DNA of 64,000 nucleotides from Pycnococcus provasolii. Lineage: Eukaryota > Chlorophyta > Pseudoscourfieldiophyceae > Pseudoscourfieldiales > Pycnococcaceae. Where the stretch lies: contig OW568897.1 in the NCBI GenBank assembly GCA_938743325.2, positions 1 to 64,000 of the forward strand, read 5' to 3'. The first letter of the stretch is position 1. Each line of letters opens with the position of its first letter. The notes below the pieces were generated by a model. That model was not told the DNA's origin and did no database searches. It saw only the letters and a program-made list of their open reading frames with translations. Of this stretch, positions 1 through 7,255 are shown in pieces. The position numbers and the translations under genes were made by a program.

Positions 1-268
1 CTAACCCTAACCCTAACCCTAACCCTAACCCTAACCCTAACCCTAACCCTAACCCTAACCCTAACCCTAACCCTAACCCTAACCCTAACCCTAACCCTAA
101 CCCTAACCCTAACCCTAACCCTAACCCTAACCCTAACCCTAACCCTAACCCTAACCCTAACCCTAACCCTACCAATCGTAACCCTAACCCTAACCCTAAC
201 CCTACCAATCGTAACCCTAACCCTAACCCTAACCCTACCAATCGTAACCCTAACCCTAACCCTAACCC
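1..268. repeat. Telomere, CCCTAA repeat array with variant blocks
   Basis: Perfect CCCTAA repeats run from base 1 to about 170. They are then interrupted three times, at 171-180, 203-212 and 236-245, by the variant ACCAATCGTA before the array ends near 268. The C-rich strand reads 5' to 3' from base 1, as expected at the left end of a linear chromosome. The variants lie only on the centromere-proximal side, the usual place for degenerate telomere repeats that telomerase no longer rewrites. Confidence 0.97.
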
Positions 269-269
269 C

Positions 270-285
270 AATTGCCAGGCTGGCA
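270..285. repeat. Near-palindromic subtelomeric motif, copy 1
   Basis: AATTGCCAGGCTGGCA follows the last telomere repeat directly. Its core TGCCAGGCTGGCA is almost self-complementary. The same 16-mer recurs at 1050-1065 and 4514-4529. Confidence 0.7.
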
Positions 286-464
286 GTGAATGGTGAAAGG
301 TGAATGGTCATTTACTCATTTACTCATTTTCAGGATCATCTCTCATTTGTTGCTATTGCGGACGCTGCTGGCGCTGCGAGCGGCAACACGACTGCTGAAG
401 TCCCTGAGGCAGACGCATGCTCGCGCGGCGGCCGCCGTGATTCCGCGGTACTACTACGTCGAGG

Positions 465-595
465 ATCATGAACAACATCTTGTCTTATAACCTTAAGGTC
501 AACCCACTCTCCCTTAAGGTCGCATCCCCCCTCCGTGTTGGTTTCATGTTCGAATGTGTTGTTACATGGAGCTTACATGAGTCTCACCAACAAGG
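465..595. repeat. 131-bp subtelomeric duplication, copy 1
   Basis: This stretch is repeated in the same orientation at 3966-4096 with only a few differences, all near the 3' end. It carries no convincing coding potential. Nearby, the phrase CTTTTGTCTCATAACT occurs at about 651 and again at about 828, each followed by TATCTAGGTGTTCGTTT, so this part of the subtelomere is built from short duplicated pieces. Confidence 0.85.
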
Positions 596-1009
596 GTTAG
601 GCATCGCCCTCTTTGAGTCAAAGACCAAGAAAGCGCCCATGTTTCACAATCTTTTGTCTCATAACTAAAGTATCTATCTAGGTGTTCGTTTTTACTGTTG
701 CAGCGTGCTGGCAATCAGAATCCATCGCATTATTTACGACGTCATGTCGTCGGCCGCACGCACAATTGGATGTTGGCGCTGTGATCCGCACGCTGAATGC
801 TGCTTTGCAGATAGGGCAGCTTTTGTCTCATAACTATCTAGTCATATCTAGGTGTTCGTTTGACTTGATTTTTCGCTCAAACGGTCGCCCTTGAGGTGTT
901 ACGAGACACTATACAAGCATTTGTTAGCATCTTCAACCTCTGCATAGTAATGGATAACTTTAAAGTTGTGAAAGAAGCGTAAATCCTTTGAAAACAAATC
1001 TTCCAAGAT

Positions 1010-1276
1010 TCAGACTCTCGAATAACGACCAATGTAGGATCCCCATTCTAATTGCCAGGCTGGCAAAACCCGAATTGCCAGCCTGCTAAAGAGTTCGACG
1101 TCGTCGTCGAGCACACCCCCCGCAGCCACTACGCTCAACACCTGAACCCCTTTCATGCTCTCGTACGCTCTCGCAGCGTCGCGCACCTTTGCCCCATAAG
1201 GCAACCAAACTTGAGTGTCAGAGTTTGCGCGCAGACTCTTGACGTGAACACCATAAAAACTCAAGGTAATGTCCAT
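1010..1276 (-). CDS. Small ORF with ubiquitin-like/beta-grasp character, hypothetical
   Basis: An ATG at 1276 opens an 88-residue frame. Its first 70 residues look like a beta-grasp fold: an N-terminal strand (MDITLSFYGVHVKSL), a second strand (DTQVWLPYGA), an amphipathic helix (KVRDAARAYESMKG), then VLSVVAAGGVLDDDVELF and a last strand, RLAIRVLP. The order and the GGxLDDD turn recall ubiquitin-like proteins. There is no C-terminal diglycine, so a conjugated modifier is unlikely. The C-terminal tail is encoded by the AATTGCCAGGCTGGCA repeat, so the true end may have been lost or replaced. The fold assignment is inferred from the residue pattern alone, and the frame may be a subtelomeric fragment. 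Confidence 0.3.
   Translation of the reverse strand: MDITLSFYGVHVKSLRANSDTQVWLPYGAKVRDAARAYESMKGVQVLSVVAAGGVLDDDVELFSRLAIRVLPAWQLEWGSYIGRYSRV
1050..1065. repeat. Near-palindromic subtelomeric motif, copy 2
   Basis: AATTGCCAGGCTGGCA is followed eight bases later by a diverged copy at 1073-1087 with the centre inverted (AATTGCCAGCCTGCT), so two related copies lie side by side. Confidence 0.65.
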
Positions 1277-1527
1277 TATTGAAATGCCGAAGTTGGAATG
1301 AGTAACAACCCACTTACAAACCGCCCGAAACCTGCCCTCCCGACACAAAACAAACCACTCGGGCGTGGTCGGGCAGTCGGGCGTGTTCGGGCGTGTTCGG
1401 GCAGGTCTCTCCCTTCTCCACACATTCTCTCCCTTCTCCGCTCACCAACAACATCGTATCTCCTCTCTTTTTCCCCGTTACTAATCGAGTAGAGGGGGGG
1501 TTCAAGTCAGTAGTACTCCCCCGTTAA

Positions 1528-1783
1528 GTACTACCAAGGGGAGATAACATGGGGAGGCAAGCTCCCAACCCCTCCGTTATGGCTCTTCCAGGGCCGCCCC
1601 AGATTCGGGGTTCCACCTGTTGGAGAGTAAAACTTGTACATGGATGCAAGGCCGGAATAGAATGGTCTGCCAGGGGCCCCAGGCAGAGTGCCCCAGGCCC
1701 GCGGCCCCTGACTCCTCACTCTCCAACAGGTGGAACCCCGAAAAGGGAGCTTGCCTCCCCATGTTATCTCCCCTTGGTACTAC
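1528..1783. repeat. Fold-back (inverted repeat) element, MITE-like
   Basis: The outer arms 1528-1566 and 1745-1783 are reverse complements over 39 bases with about two mismatches. Inner arms 1606-1628 and 1718-1740 are also reverse complements over 23 bases. The left arm carries an extra 39 bases between the two stems and the right arm only four. The central loop is about 90 bases and is GC-rich. I see no transposase and no clear target duplication, so this is a non-coding fold-back or miniature inverted-repeat element of unknown family. Confidence 0.75.
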
Positions 1784-2546
1784 TACCAGCTCCAGACCGA
1801 AATGGTCGAGCCCGACTCCTTTGATCGAGTCGAAGCCCCCCCCGCTTCCTCCTCCCGGCAACCCGGATCCCTCTCATGAATCGCATGCGCACGACGAGAA
1901 ATGCGACTAGCAACGCACGTCGAGCATCGAGCGTCGACGCGTCAAGCATTACCTTCACCGCGCTCTCCGACCGGCTGAGGCAATCGTCGTCGTGAGTCAC
2001 GCGCCATAATACACCAGGCGCCCTCAGCCACAACGGCCCACTGTCAAGTAGCATACCTCCCTTGTTATCACCTGCTGTGCCGTTGTTAAAAAAGGTTAGT
2101 CGTACCACATCAGGGGCGCCGGTGGCCTCCACGCCGAAGTGGTAGAAACGGGCATTAAAAATTGCCACGTCTCCATCCCGCATTGGAACGACGACCATGT
2201 CTGGTAGAAACAAGACAAGGTAGCGAAGCACTTTGGAAGGATCTTCTGGAGCATGGCGAGCAACCACTGACATGACAGCGCGCGTCTTGTCGCGCTTGTC
2301 GTAGTGGATGACAGGATGGGACGTCGATGACGTCGATGATGGAACCTCAAACGCTATGGCGTCATATCCAACATCGCCAACCTGAATGCGCCCACTCACG
2401 GCGGCAAGACAAGGACGACGCGCGAGGTCACGTGAGCGTTGCAACGCAAGCTCTGGGGCAAGCGTCGCATCGCCACGAAGGGCGCAACCCAACAAGGTGC
2501 ACGCGGCACTCCGCGCATTTCGGCGCACTGTTCCGGTTGCTTCCAA
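1764..2546 (-). CDS. 2-oxoglutarate/Fe(II) dioxygenase-like ORF, 5' end unresolved
   Basis: The open frame encodes about 260 residues. Its middle carries the signature spacing of the double-stranded beta-helix oxygenases: HYD as an HxD iron ligand pair, then GDVAIFNARFYHFGVE supplying the distal His, then VVRLTFFNN supplying the Arg that would hold 2-oxoglutarate. These residues are visible; the enzyme class is inferred from their order. The frame has no ATG at its 5' end. An overlapping frame upstream, with a Met at 2754, continues in a similar style (RGRGDALAQDANDDVEGG), so either an intron or decay separates the two. The C-terminus runs into the right arm of the fold-back element. This could be a degraded subtelomeric gene rather than a working one; substrate unknown. 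Confidence 0.4.
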   Translation of the reverse strand: MEATGTVRRNARSAACTLLGCALRGDATLAPELALQRSRDLARRPCLAAVSGRIQVGDVGYDAIAFEVPSSTSSTSHPVIHYDKRDKTRAVMSVVARHAPEDPSKVLRYLVLFLPDMVVVPMRDGDVAIFNARFYHFGVEATGAPDVVRLTFFNNGTAGDNKGGMLLDSGPLWLRAPGVLWRVTHDDDCLSRSESAVKVMLDASTLDARRALLVAFLVVRMRFMRGIRVAGRRKRGGLRLDQRSRARPFRSGAGSSTKGR

Positions 2547-2892
2547 GCTTGTAATGGGCTATAAGGGCACGGACATACCGCCACTGAACCGCAGAACGGC
2601 TAGTCTTGCCTCTAGCATCCGAAAGCAATGGAATTGCGGCAACGTGCGGAACCACGTCGGGTCCACCCGGTGGAAGCGGATGAGCTACACCGCCCTCAAC
2701 ATCGTCGTTAGCGTCTTGAGCAAGTGCATCGCCGCGTCCACGTCGTACATTCATCACATACGTAGTGACTCGATGTACGCTCGCCCATGATGCGTTCCGC
2801 GCAGACGCAGGCGCCTCGTTCGCGCAACCTCGACGTCCGCACGTGGAGAAGTAAGACCCGAGGTAATCGAAAGGCGGTGGCGCCGGTCTCCA

Positions 2893-2900
2893 TATATATA
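2893..2900 (-). promoter_or_regulatory. TATA-like element
   Basis: TATATATA lies about 140 bases upstream of the Met at 2754 on the minus strand and is the only such element nearby. It could serve the oxygenase-like ORF; there is no further support. Confidence 0.25.
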
Positions 2901-2990
2901 AGTACTGGGTAGCCCTGTTCCTACCCAGACGCATTTCGCCACAACAGAGCCATGGCCCATGGACCCGCTCGCGCAGGGCACCGGTCCCCA

Positions 2991-3358
2991 AACGTTAGGG
3001 CACCGGTCCCAAAGGTTAGGGCACCGGTCCCCAAGCTAGTTTGGGTAGGTTTATGACCAGCCGATGCCACTTTAGGGTAGTAGCGTATCTTTATTTAGTC
3101 GCCGTCGAGTCACTTGCCAAAGTCGAGTCACTGACCGAACGTTAGGGCACCGGTCCCAAAGGTTAGGGCACCGGTCCCCAAGCTAGTTTGGGTAGGTTTA
3201 TGACCAGCCGATGCCACTTTAGGGTAGTAGCGTATCTTTATTTAGTCGCCGTCGAGTCACTTGCCAAAGTCGAGTCACTGACCGAACGTTAGGGCACCGG
3301 TCCCAAAGGTTAGGGCACCGGTCCCCAAGCTAGTTTGGGTAGGTTTATGACCAGCCAA
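2991..3358. repeat. 147-bp direct tandem repeat, 2.5 copies
   Basis: Units begin at 2991, 3138 and 3285 (AACGTTAGGG...), giving a period of exactly 147 bases. The third copy stops near 3358. The full copies are almost identical. Each unit holds GTTAGGGCACCGGTCC twice, so it contains isolated telomere-like GTTAGGG words, and the block GTCGAGTCAC also recurs within a unit. No coding frame is supported. Confidence 0.93.
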
Positions 3359-3965
3359 TGCCACGATTAGGATGTGATGCCTGGGAGGGGGAGGGGGAAT
3401 GAGCCCAAAATGTCCAAATGTCCAAAATGTCCAAATGTCCAAAATCGCATCTCCACTCTTTTTCCCCGTTACAAACAACAGTTAACAACAGTAGGTTCGA
3501 CACAGGGTACTGTACAGTACATCCCAACTTCAAGTATGTAAGGTTAGTTGAAGCAAGGGAGGGGAAATGAGGTGTATTTCCCCTTGGTTGAAGTTGGGTT
3601 CAAGTCAGGAGACTATCTAGAGTGTTCGTGCAAAGAGCCAAAACCTCTTCCTCGAGGACCTCTTGCAAGCGTCCCTGAATCTGGCCGGACCTCTTTCTGG
3701 AAGAGGTCCCCGGGCTCGGGAAAGAGCTTTTTTTTTTTCTGTTTGTGCAAAGAGGAATTCCTCTTTGTAGGACCTCTTTCTTGCCGTTGTATTCCTCCGT
3801 TATGAAATCGGTCAGGTTGGTTGGGGACAACATCCCGGCGCCATGGCGTCGTCGCCGGCGGTGGTGGCGCGCGTAGTGGCGCAGTCTGAGGTGTATGGCT
3901 GGTGGGCAGGCTCACAGGCTGACAGGTGGGGGACTGGTTGACCTCATGTAAGTTGACCTTGTAAC
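3359..3965. other. Non-coding subtelomeric stretch
   Basis: There is no supported gene. It holds an oligo-repeat of TGTCCAAA at about 3410-3445, a phrase shared with 1466-1482 (CTCTTTTTCCCCGTTAC), a hairpin GGGGAAAT...ATTTCCCC at 3561-3583, and an imperfect CTCTT/AAGAG-rich section at 3620-3780. Confidence 0.6.
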
Positions 3966-4096
3966 ATCATGAACAACATCTTGTCTTATAACCTTAAGGT
4001 CAACCCACTCTCCCTTAAGGTCGCATCCCCCCTCCGTGTTGGTTTCATGTTCGAATGTGTTGTTACATGGAGCTTACAAGAGTCTAACCAGCAAGG
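3966..4096. repeat. 131-bp subtelomeric duplication, copy 2
   Basis: Direct repeat of 465-595, offset by 3501 bases. The copies diverge abruptly after the shared GAGTCT/CAAGG end. Confidence 0.85.
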
Positions 4097-4312
4097 CATA
4101 AGCCAGCCGCGTAGCCAGTGAGCCAGCCATACGACGCAGACTGCGCTACAACGGGTGCCGGGACCGCCGGCGACAACGCCATGGTATTGGCATGTCGGTC
4201 AAAGAGGGCATGTCGTACCTCCTCCCTGGTCGAGACAAACAGGACAACGACCTGGGATACGTCGTAGGTGCACAAATGCATGACTCTTGGGGGTTTGCTG
4301 GCTGCCAGGGTT

Positions 4313-4478
4313 AGGTCTAACCCTCCCCGGGGTTAGGTCTAACCCTCCCCGTGGTTAGGTCTAACCCTAACCCTAACCAAAAAGCTAACCCCAACCCTAA
4401 CCCTGACCCTAACCCTAACCCTAACCCTGACCCTAACCCTAACCCTAACCCTGACCCTAACCCTAACCCTAACCCTGA
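4313..4478. repeat. Interstitial telomeric block with head-to-head start
   Basis: Three GGGTTAGGTCTAACCCT-type palindromic units (GGTTAGG meeting CCTAACC) occur at 4313-4368. A run of CCCTAA repeats with regular CCCTGA variants continues to 4478. The variants recur about every fourth repeat. The array is degenerate, so it is an internalised telomere tract or a repair patch rather than a live end. Confidence 0.9.
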
Positions 4479-4513
4479 AATGTTATGCTAAAGGCCGCCG
4501 GGTATGTAACCCT

Positions 4514-4529
4514 AATTGCCAGGCTGGCA
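4514..4529. repeat. Near-palindromic subtelomeric motif, copy 3
   Basis: AATTGCCAGGCTGGCA again follows a telomere-like word (GTAACCCT), 35 bases after the interstitial telomere block. This matches the arrangement at the true telomere junction. Confidence 0.7.
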
Positions 4530-5106
4530 GTTTGACCCACATGTTGAAAAAAAAATTTCGTCTCCGGTATGCGGCCGACCGTCGGCCAGCGTCGTGCAGA
4601 ACGAAGCCAATAACAACAGCCATTTTTTTCACCCGCCGTTTCCGGCGATATCTTGTCAAGGGGGGTCCGGGTACAGCCACATATTCAGCTCGGTCACCAG
4701 AGTGAATCGAGCCAGGTCGGCGTCGATGAAGGGTTAGGAGGAGGGATAGCAGTTCAAGTTGGTGGAAGAGACGTGGATTCACACAGGACATTGGACGCAT
4801 CTCTGACTTTGTCCGAATGAGATTTTAGTCATTCTCGTAGGAACCTCTCTTTTCTGTTTATACATGTGGTCACAGAGAATGAAATGTAGCAAATGGCACT
4901 CATTATAGTTATTTGTTGTTTGAACCTAACCTAACCTAACCTCCTCCTTCTTGCTGCCATAGACCGGCTTCCCTCTCCGGTTCCTTCCGGCAGTCCCGGA
5001 AACCAAGAGGGAAATCAATCCGCAGGGAATCCCGAGGGAAGTTCCGCCTTGCCAGATCCCTCTTCTACGATATTGATTGTCACTTTTATCTATCTGCTCA
5101 AGTATC
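4530..5106. other. Non-coding subtelomeric stretch
   Basis: No gene supported. A short CCTAACCTAACCTAACCT tract sits at about 4924-4940 next to the LTR element. The last five bases before the element, GTATC, form its left target-site copy. Confidence 0.5.
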
Positions 5107-5365
5107 TGTGGCGGCGAGCTCAAGCCGTCCTCTTTCACTACACGTAAGACCGCCAAGCCTACGGTAGACACACCTTAAGTAAAAGTTAAGAGTGGTTGAG
5201 TTACACGGAGGATACTAAGGGAGGTCCCTCGAGAGAGGGGGATCACGTGATAACCTCCTCATAGTGGGCACTGCCCGTTATAAGGGGGGCTGATGAATCA
5301 CGTGACCACCTCCCTGTTGGGGGTTTTGGCAGTTCGGCGTATCCCGTTTAGGGGTTCACCTCACA
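5107..5365 (-). repeat. LTR (3' LTR in the element's orientation)
   Basis: 259 bases, matching 6235-6493 with no difference that I can see. It contains two CACGTGA words and the phrase TTTAGGGGTT, related to motifs seen elsewhere in the window. Confidence 0.93.
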
Positions 5366-5519
5366 CACCACCCCGCAGAGCAGTCAAAAATCCGTGAGAA
5401 GTAAGCGTATCTGAGAAGAAAAACCTCAAGCTGAGAGGAAAAGAAACTCGTGTCAGTAGGGAAGCGCGCGTTGAACTCCGATGCTGAGGTTGCCGTCGTA
5501 ACGATCCGCGTTAAAGTGT

Positions 5520-6128
5520 TTAGAAGACGTTAAGCAGTATCGCGATTTTGATATTCTCTCCGCAGTCAAGGAAGAATACTCGAACGATTCTCTCGATTTG
5601 GCGAAAGATAGGCGCTGGATTGTCGTGCGTCGGTAGCTTGATTGACATCAGTTCCTGCAAGGCTAAGATGCTGTTGCTTATGGAAGGCGTACCCCAGCGC
5701 TTAAAGAAGAAGCGAAATACTAGGATTCCGTTCTTGTCCTGCCTTTCGACGATATCCTTGGCAGCTGGGCTCAGTGTATCCATAAGAACTCGGTAAAGAA
5801 AACGTCGGTCTTTCGGAGTGTACCACAGGTTCCAGTCTTCGTCTCCGTATTCGTCGATTTCGTCGTACTTGATGATTCGCTCGAGGTTGTCGTAGTCGAT
5901 TCCCTCGGTGGCAGAGATAACAGCGCGTTCCCACAGCCTGTAGGCAGCACTGTCACCTTCGTAACGAACGGTAGCTTCCGATTCTTTCTCCTCCATGTCG
6001 TAGATTAAGTGAGAAAGTATGGCCTTAGAAGTCTCGCGCTGCAACTTAAGCAGTTCGCCTGACCTCATGTTACGGGTGATTCGTTGCGGCCGGACGGGAG
6101 CGACAAGCTCTTCCTCTTCTAACTCCAT
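5520..6128 (-). CDS. Gag-like protein of the LTR element
   Basis: A 202-residue frame with ATG start at 6128. An acidic, arginine-rich N-terminus leads into a helical region with LWERAVISATEG, then RRFLYRVLMDTLSPAAKDIV and NSILALQELMSIKLP. This order resembles the UBN2-type Gag of Copia-superfamily elements, in which a W/L-rich helix precedes a region ending in a run of Leu and Met. The assignment is by pattern only. No zinc knuckle is seen. The frame fills nearly all the space between the LTRs. Confidence 0.6.
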   Translation of the reverse strand: MELEEEELVAPVRPQRITRNMRSGELLKLQRETSKAILSHLIYDMEEKESEATVRYEGDSAAYRLWERAVISATEGIDYDNLERIIKYDEIDEYGDEDWNLWYTPKDRRFLYRVLMDTLSPAAKDIVERQDKNGILVFRFFFKRWGTPSISNSILALQELMSIKLPTHDNPAPIFRQIERIVRVFFLDCGENIKIAILLNVF

Positions 6129-6234
6129 TGTTGATTCGAAGAAGGTTGATTCGTAAAGTAATTCTTAAGCGATTTGTTTAGTTACTCTTTTAAAACTTAA
6201 GTATTATGTGTGCGGACTTCCAACACTAGCTTAG

Positions 6235-6493
6235 TGTGGCGGCGAGCTCAAGCCGTCCTCTTTCACTACACGTAAGACCGCCAAGCCTACGGTAGACACA
6301 CCTTAAGTAAAAGTTAAGAGTGGTTGAGTTACACGGAGGATACTAAGGGAGGTCCCTCGAGAGAGGGGGATCACGTGATAACCTCCTCATAGTGGGCACT
6401 GCCCGTTATAAGGGGGGCTGATGAATCACGTGACCACCTCCCTGTTGGGGGTTTTGGCAGTTCGGCGTATCCCGTTTAGGGGTTCACCTCACA
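6235..6493 (-). repeat. LTR (5' LTR in the element's orientation)
   Basis: Second copy of the 259-base terminal repeat, followed by the target-site copy GTATC at 6494-6498. Confidence 0.93.
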
Positions 6494-7255
6494 GTATCTA
6501 GGGTACTTATTATAACCCTGGCCGAAATGGGGAAAAAAAAAAGGTGGGTTCCGTTACAACGTACGTTGCGACAGACTAAAGTTATTTTCCCACCCTTTGG
6601 TGCGGTAGAACGAGGAGGTCCAACCGAACCAAGGGCATATCAGACTAGGGTGTAATAAAGCAAAGCGCCCTTGACTGAACGGAACGCTAAACCCCGAAAA
6701 GGAAACCCCTAGGCGACCGAACCTCACCTGAGGAGCCCCCTGGTCATAGTGAATGAGCAACTCTGTCATAGTGAAAACCCCAGGTCCGAAACCTCCGATC
6801 AAGTGAGCTCTCTTTCCTCATCGCGTGACGAGGAGGTGACGAAGTGTGTGCAACGCTGCCATAACAAGGCATAATAAGGCCCTTATTTGCCTGATTCTCA
6901 CGAATCTCGCGGGATTTCGAGCCAGCCTTTTTTTCTGGCTGTGATCGAATGCCGCAGGTCCAATGATCCCAATCCCCCATTACTCACGCGCAACCCTCAA
7001 GGAGGGGCAACCTCTCAGCCGGGCAGCCGGGAGTCCGGACCGGGCCTCATAAGGCGATAACGCGCTTCTGACAAGGGGAAATGAGTGTATTTCCCCTTGC
7101 TTCTGACACCTAAAAAGTACCTGACACCGCACACGGGGAGGGAGGGAGGGGGGCCTCCCCCTTGCAGCCTTTCCACCCCCTTCGCGCTCACCAGTCTGTG
7201 ACGTTCATCTCTCTGTGGCGTTCGCGTTGGCGCATTGAGCCAAAAAACGTTTTCC
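6494..7255. other. Subtelomere to first-gene transition
   Basis: No coding region is supported. A strong hairpin, AAGGGGAAAT/ATTTCCCCTT with a 6-base loop, sits at 7073-7098. The last 150 bases are pyrimidine-rich and probably include the promoter and 5' UTR of the kinase-cyclase gene. Confidence 0.5.

Larger units (their letters stand above)
5107..6493 (-). mobile_element. Non-autonomous LTR retrotransposon, Copia-like, about 1.39 kb
   Basis: Two direct terminal repeats of 259 bases (5107-5365 and 6235-6493) begin TG and end CA, and I see no difference between them. A 5-base target duplication, GTATC, flanks the element at 5102-5106 and 6494-6498. Internal coding is on the minus strand and consists only of a Gag-like protein; no protease, integrase or reverse transcriptase is present, so it would need another element's enzymes. 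A purine-rich tract (GCGGGGTGGTG on the minus strand) abuts the downstream LTR as expected for a polypurine tract, supporting minus orientation. Identical LTRs mean a recent insertion. Confidence 0.93.

Noticed and set aside
2991-3358. CRISPR-like array
   Set aside because: The repeats are contiguous 147-base direct units without spacers, in a eukaryotic subtelomere.
7235-7255. Upstream start for the kinase-cyclase frame
   Set aside because: The codon is TTG; the first ATG is at 7256 and the intervening residues add nothing conserved.
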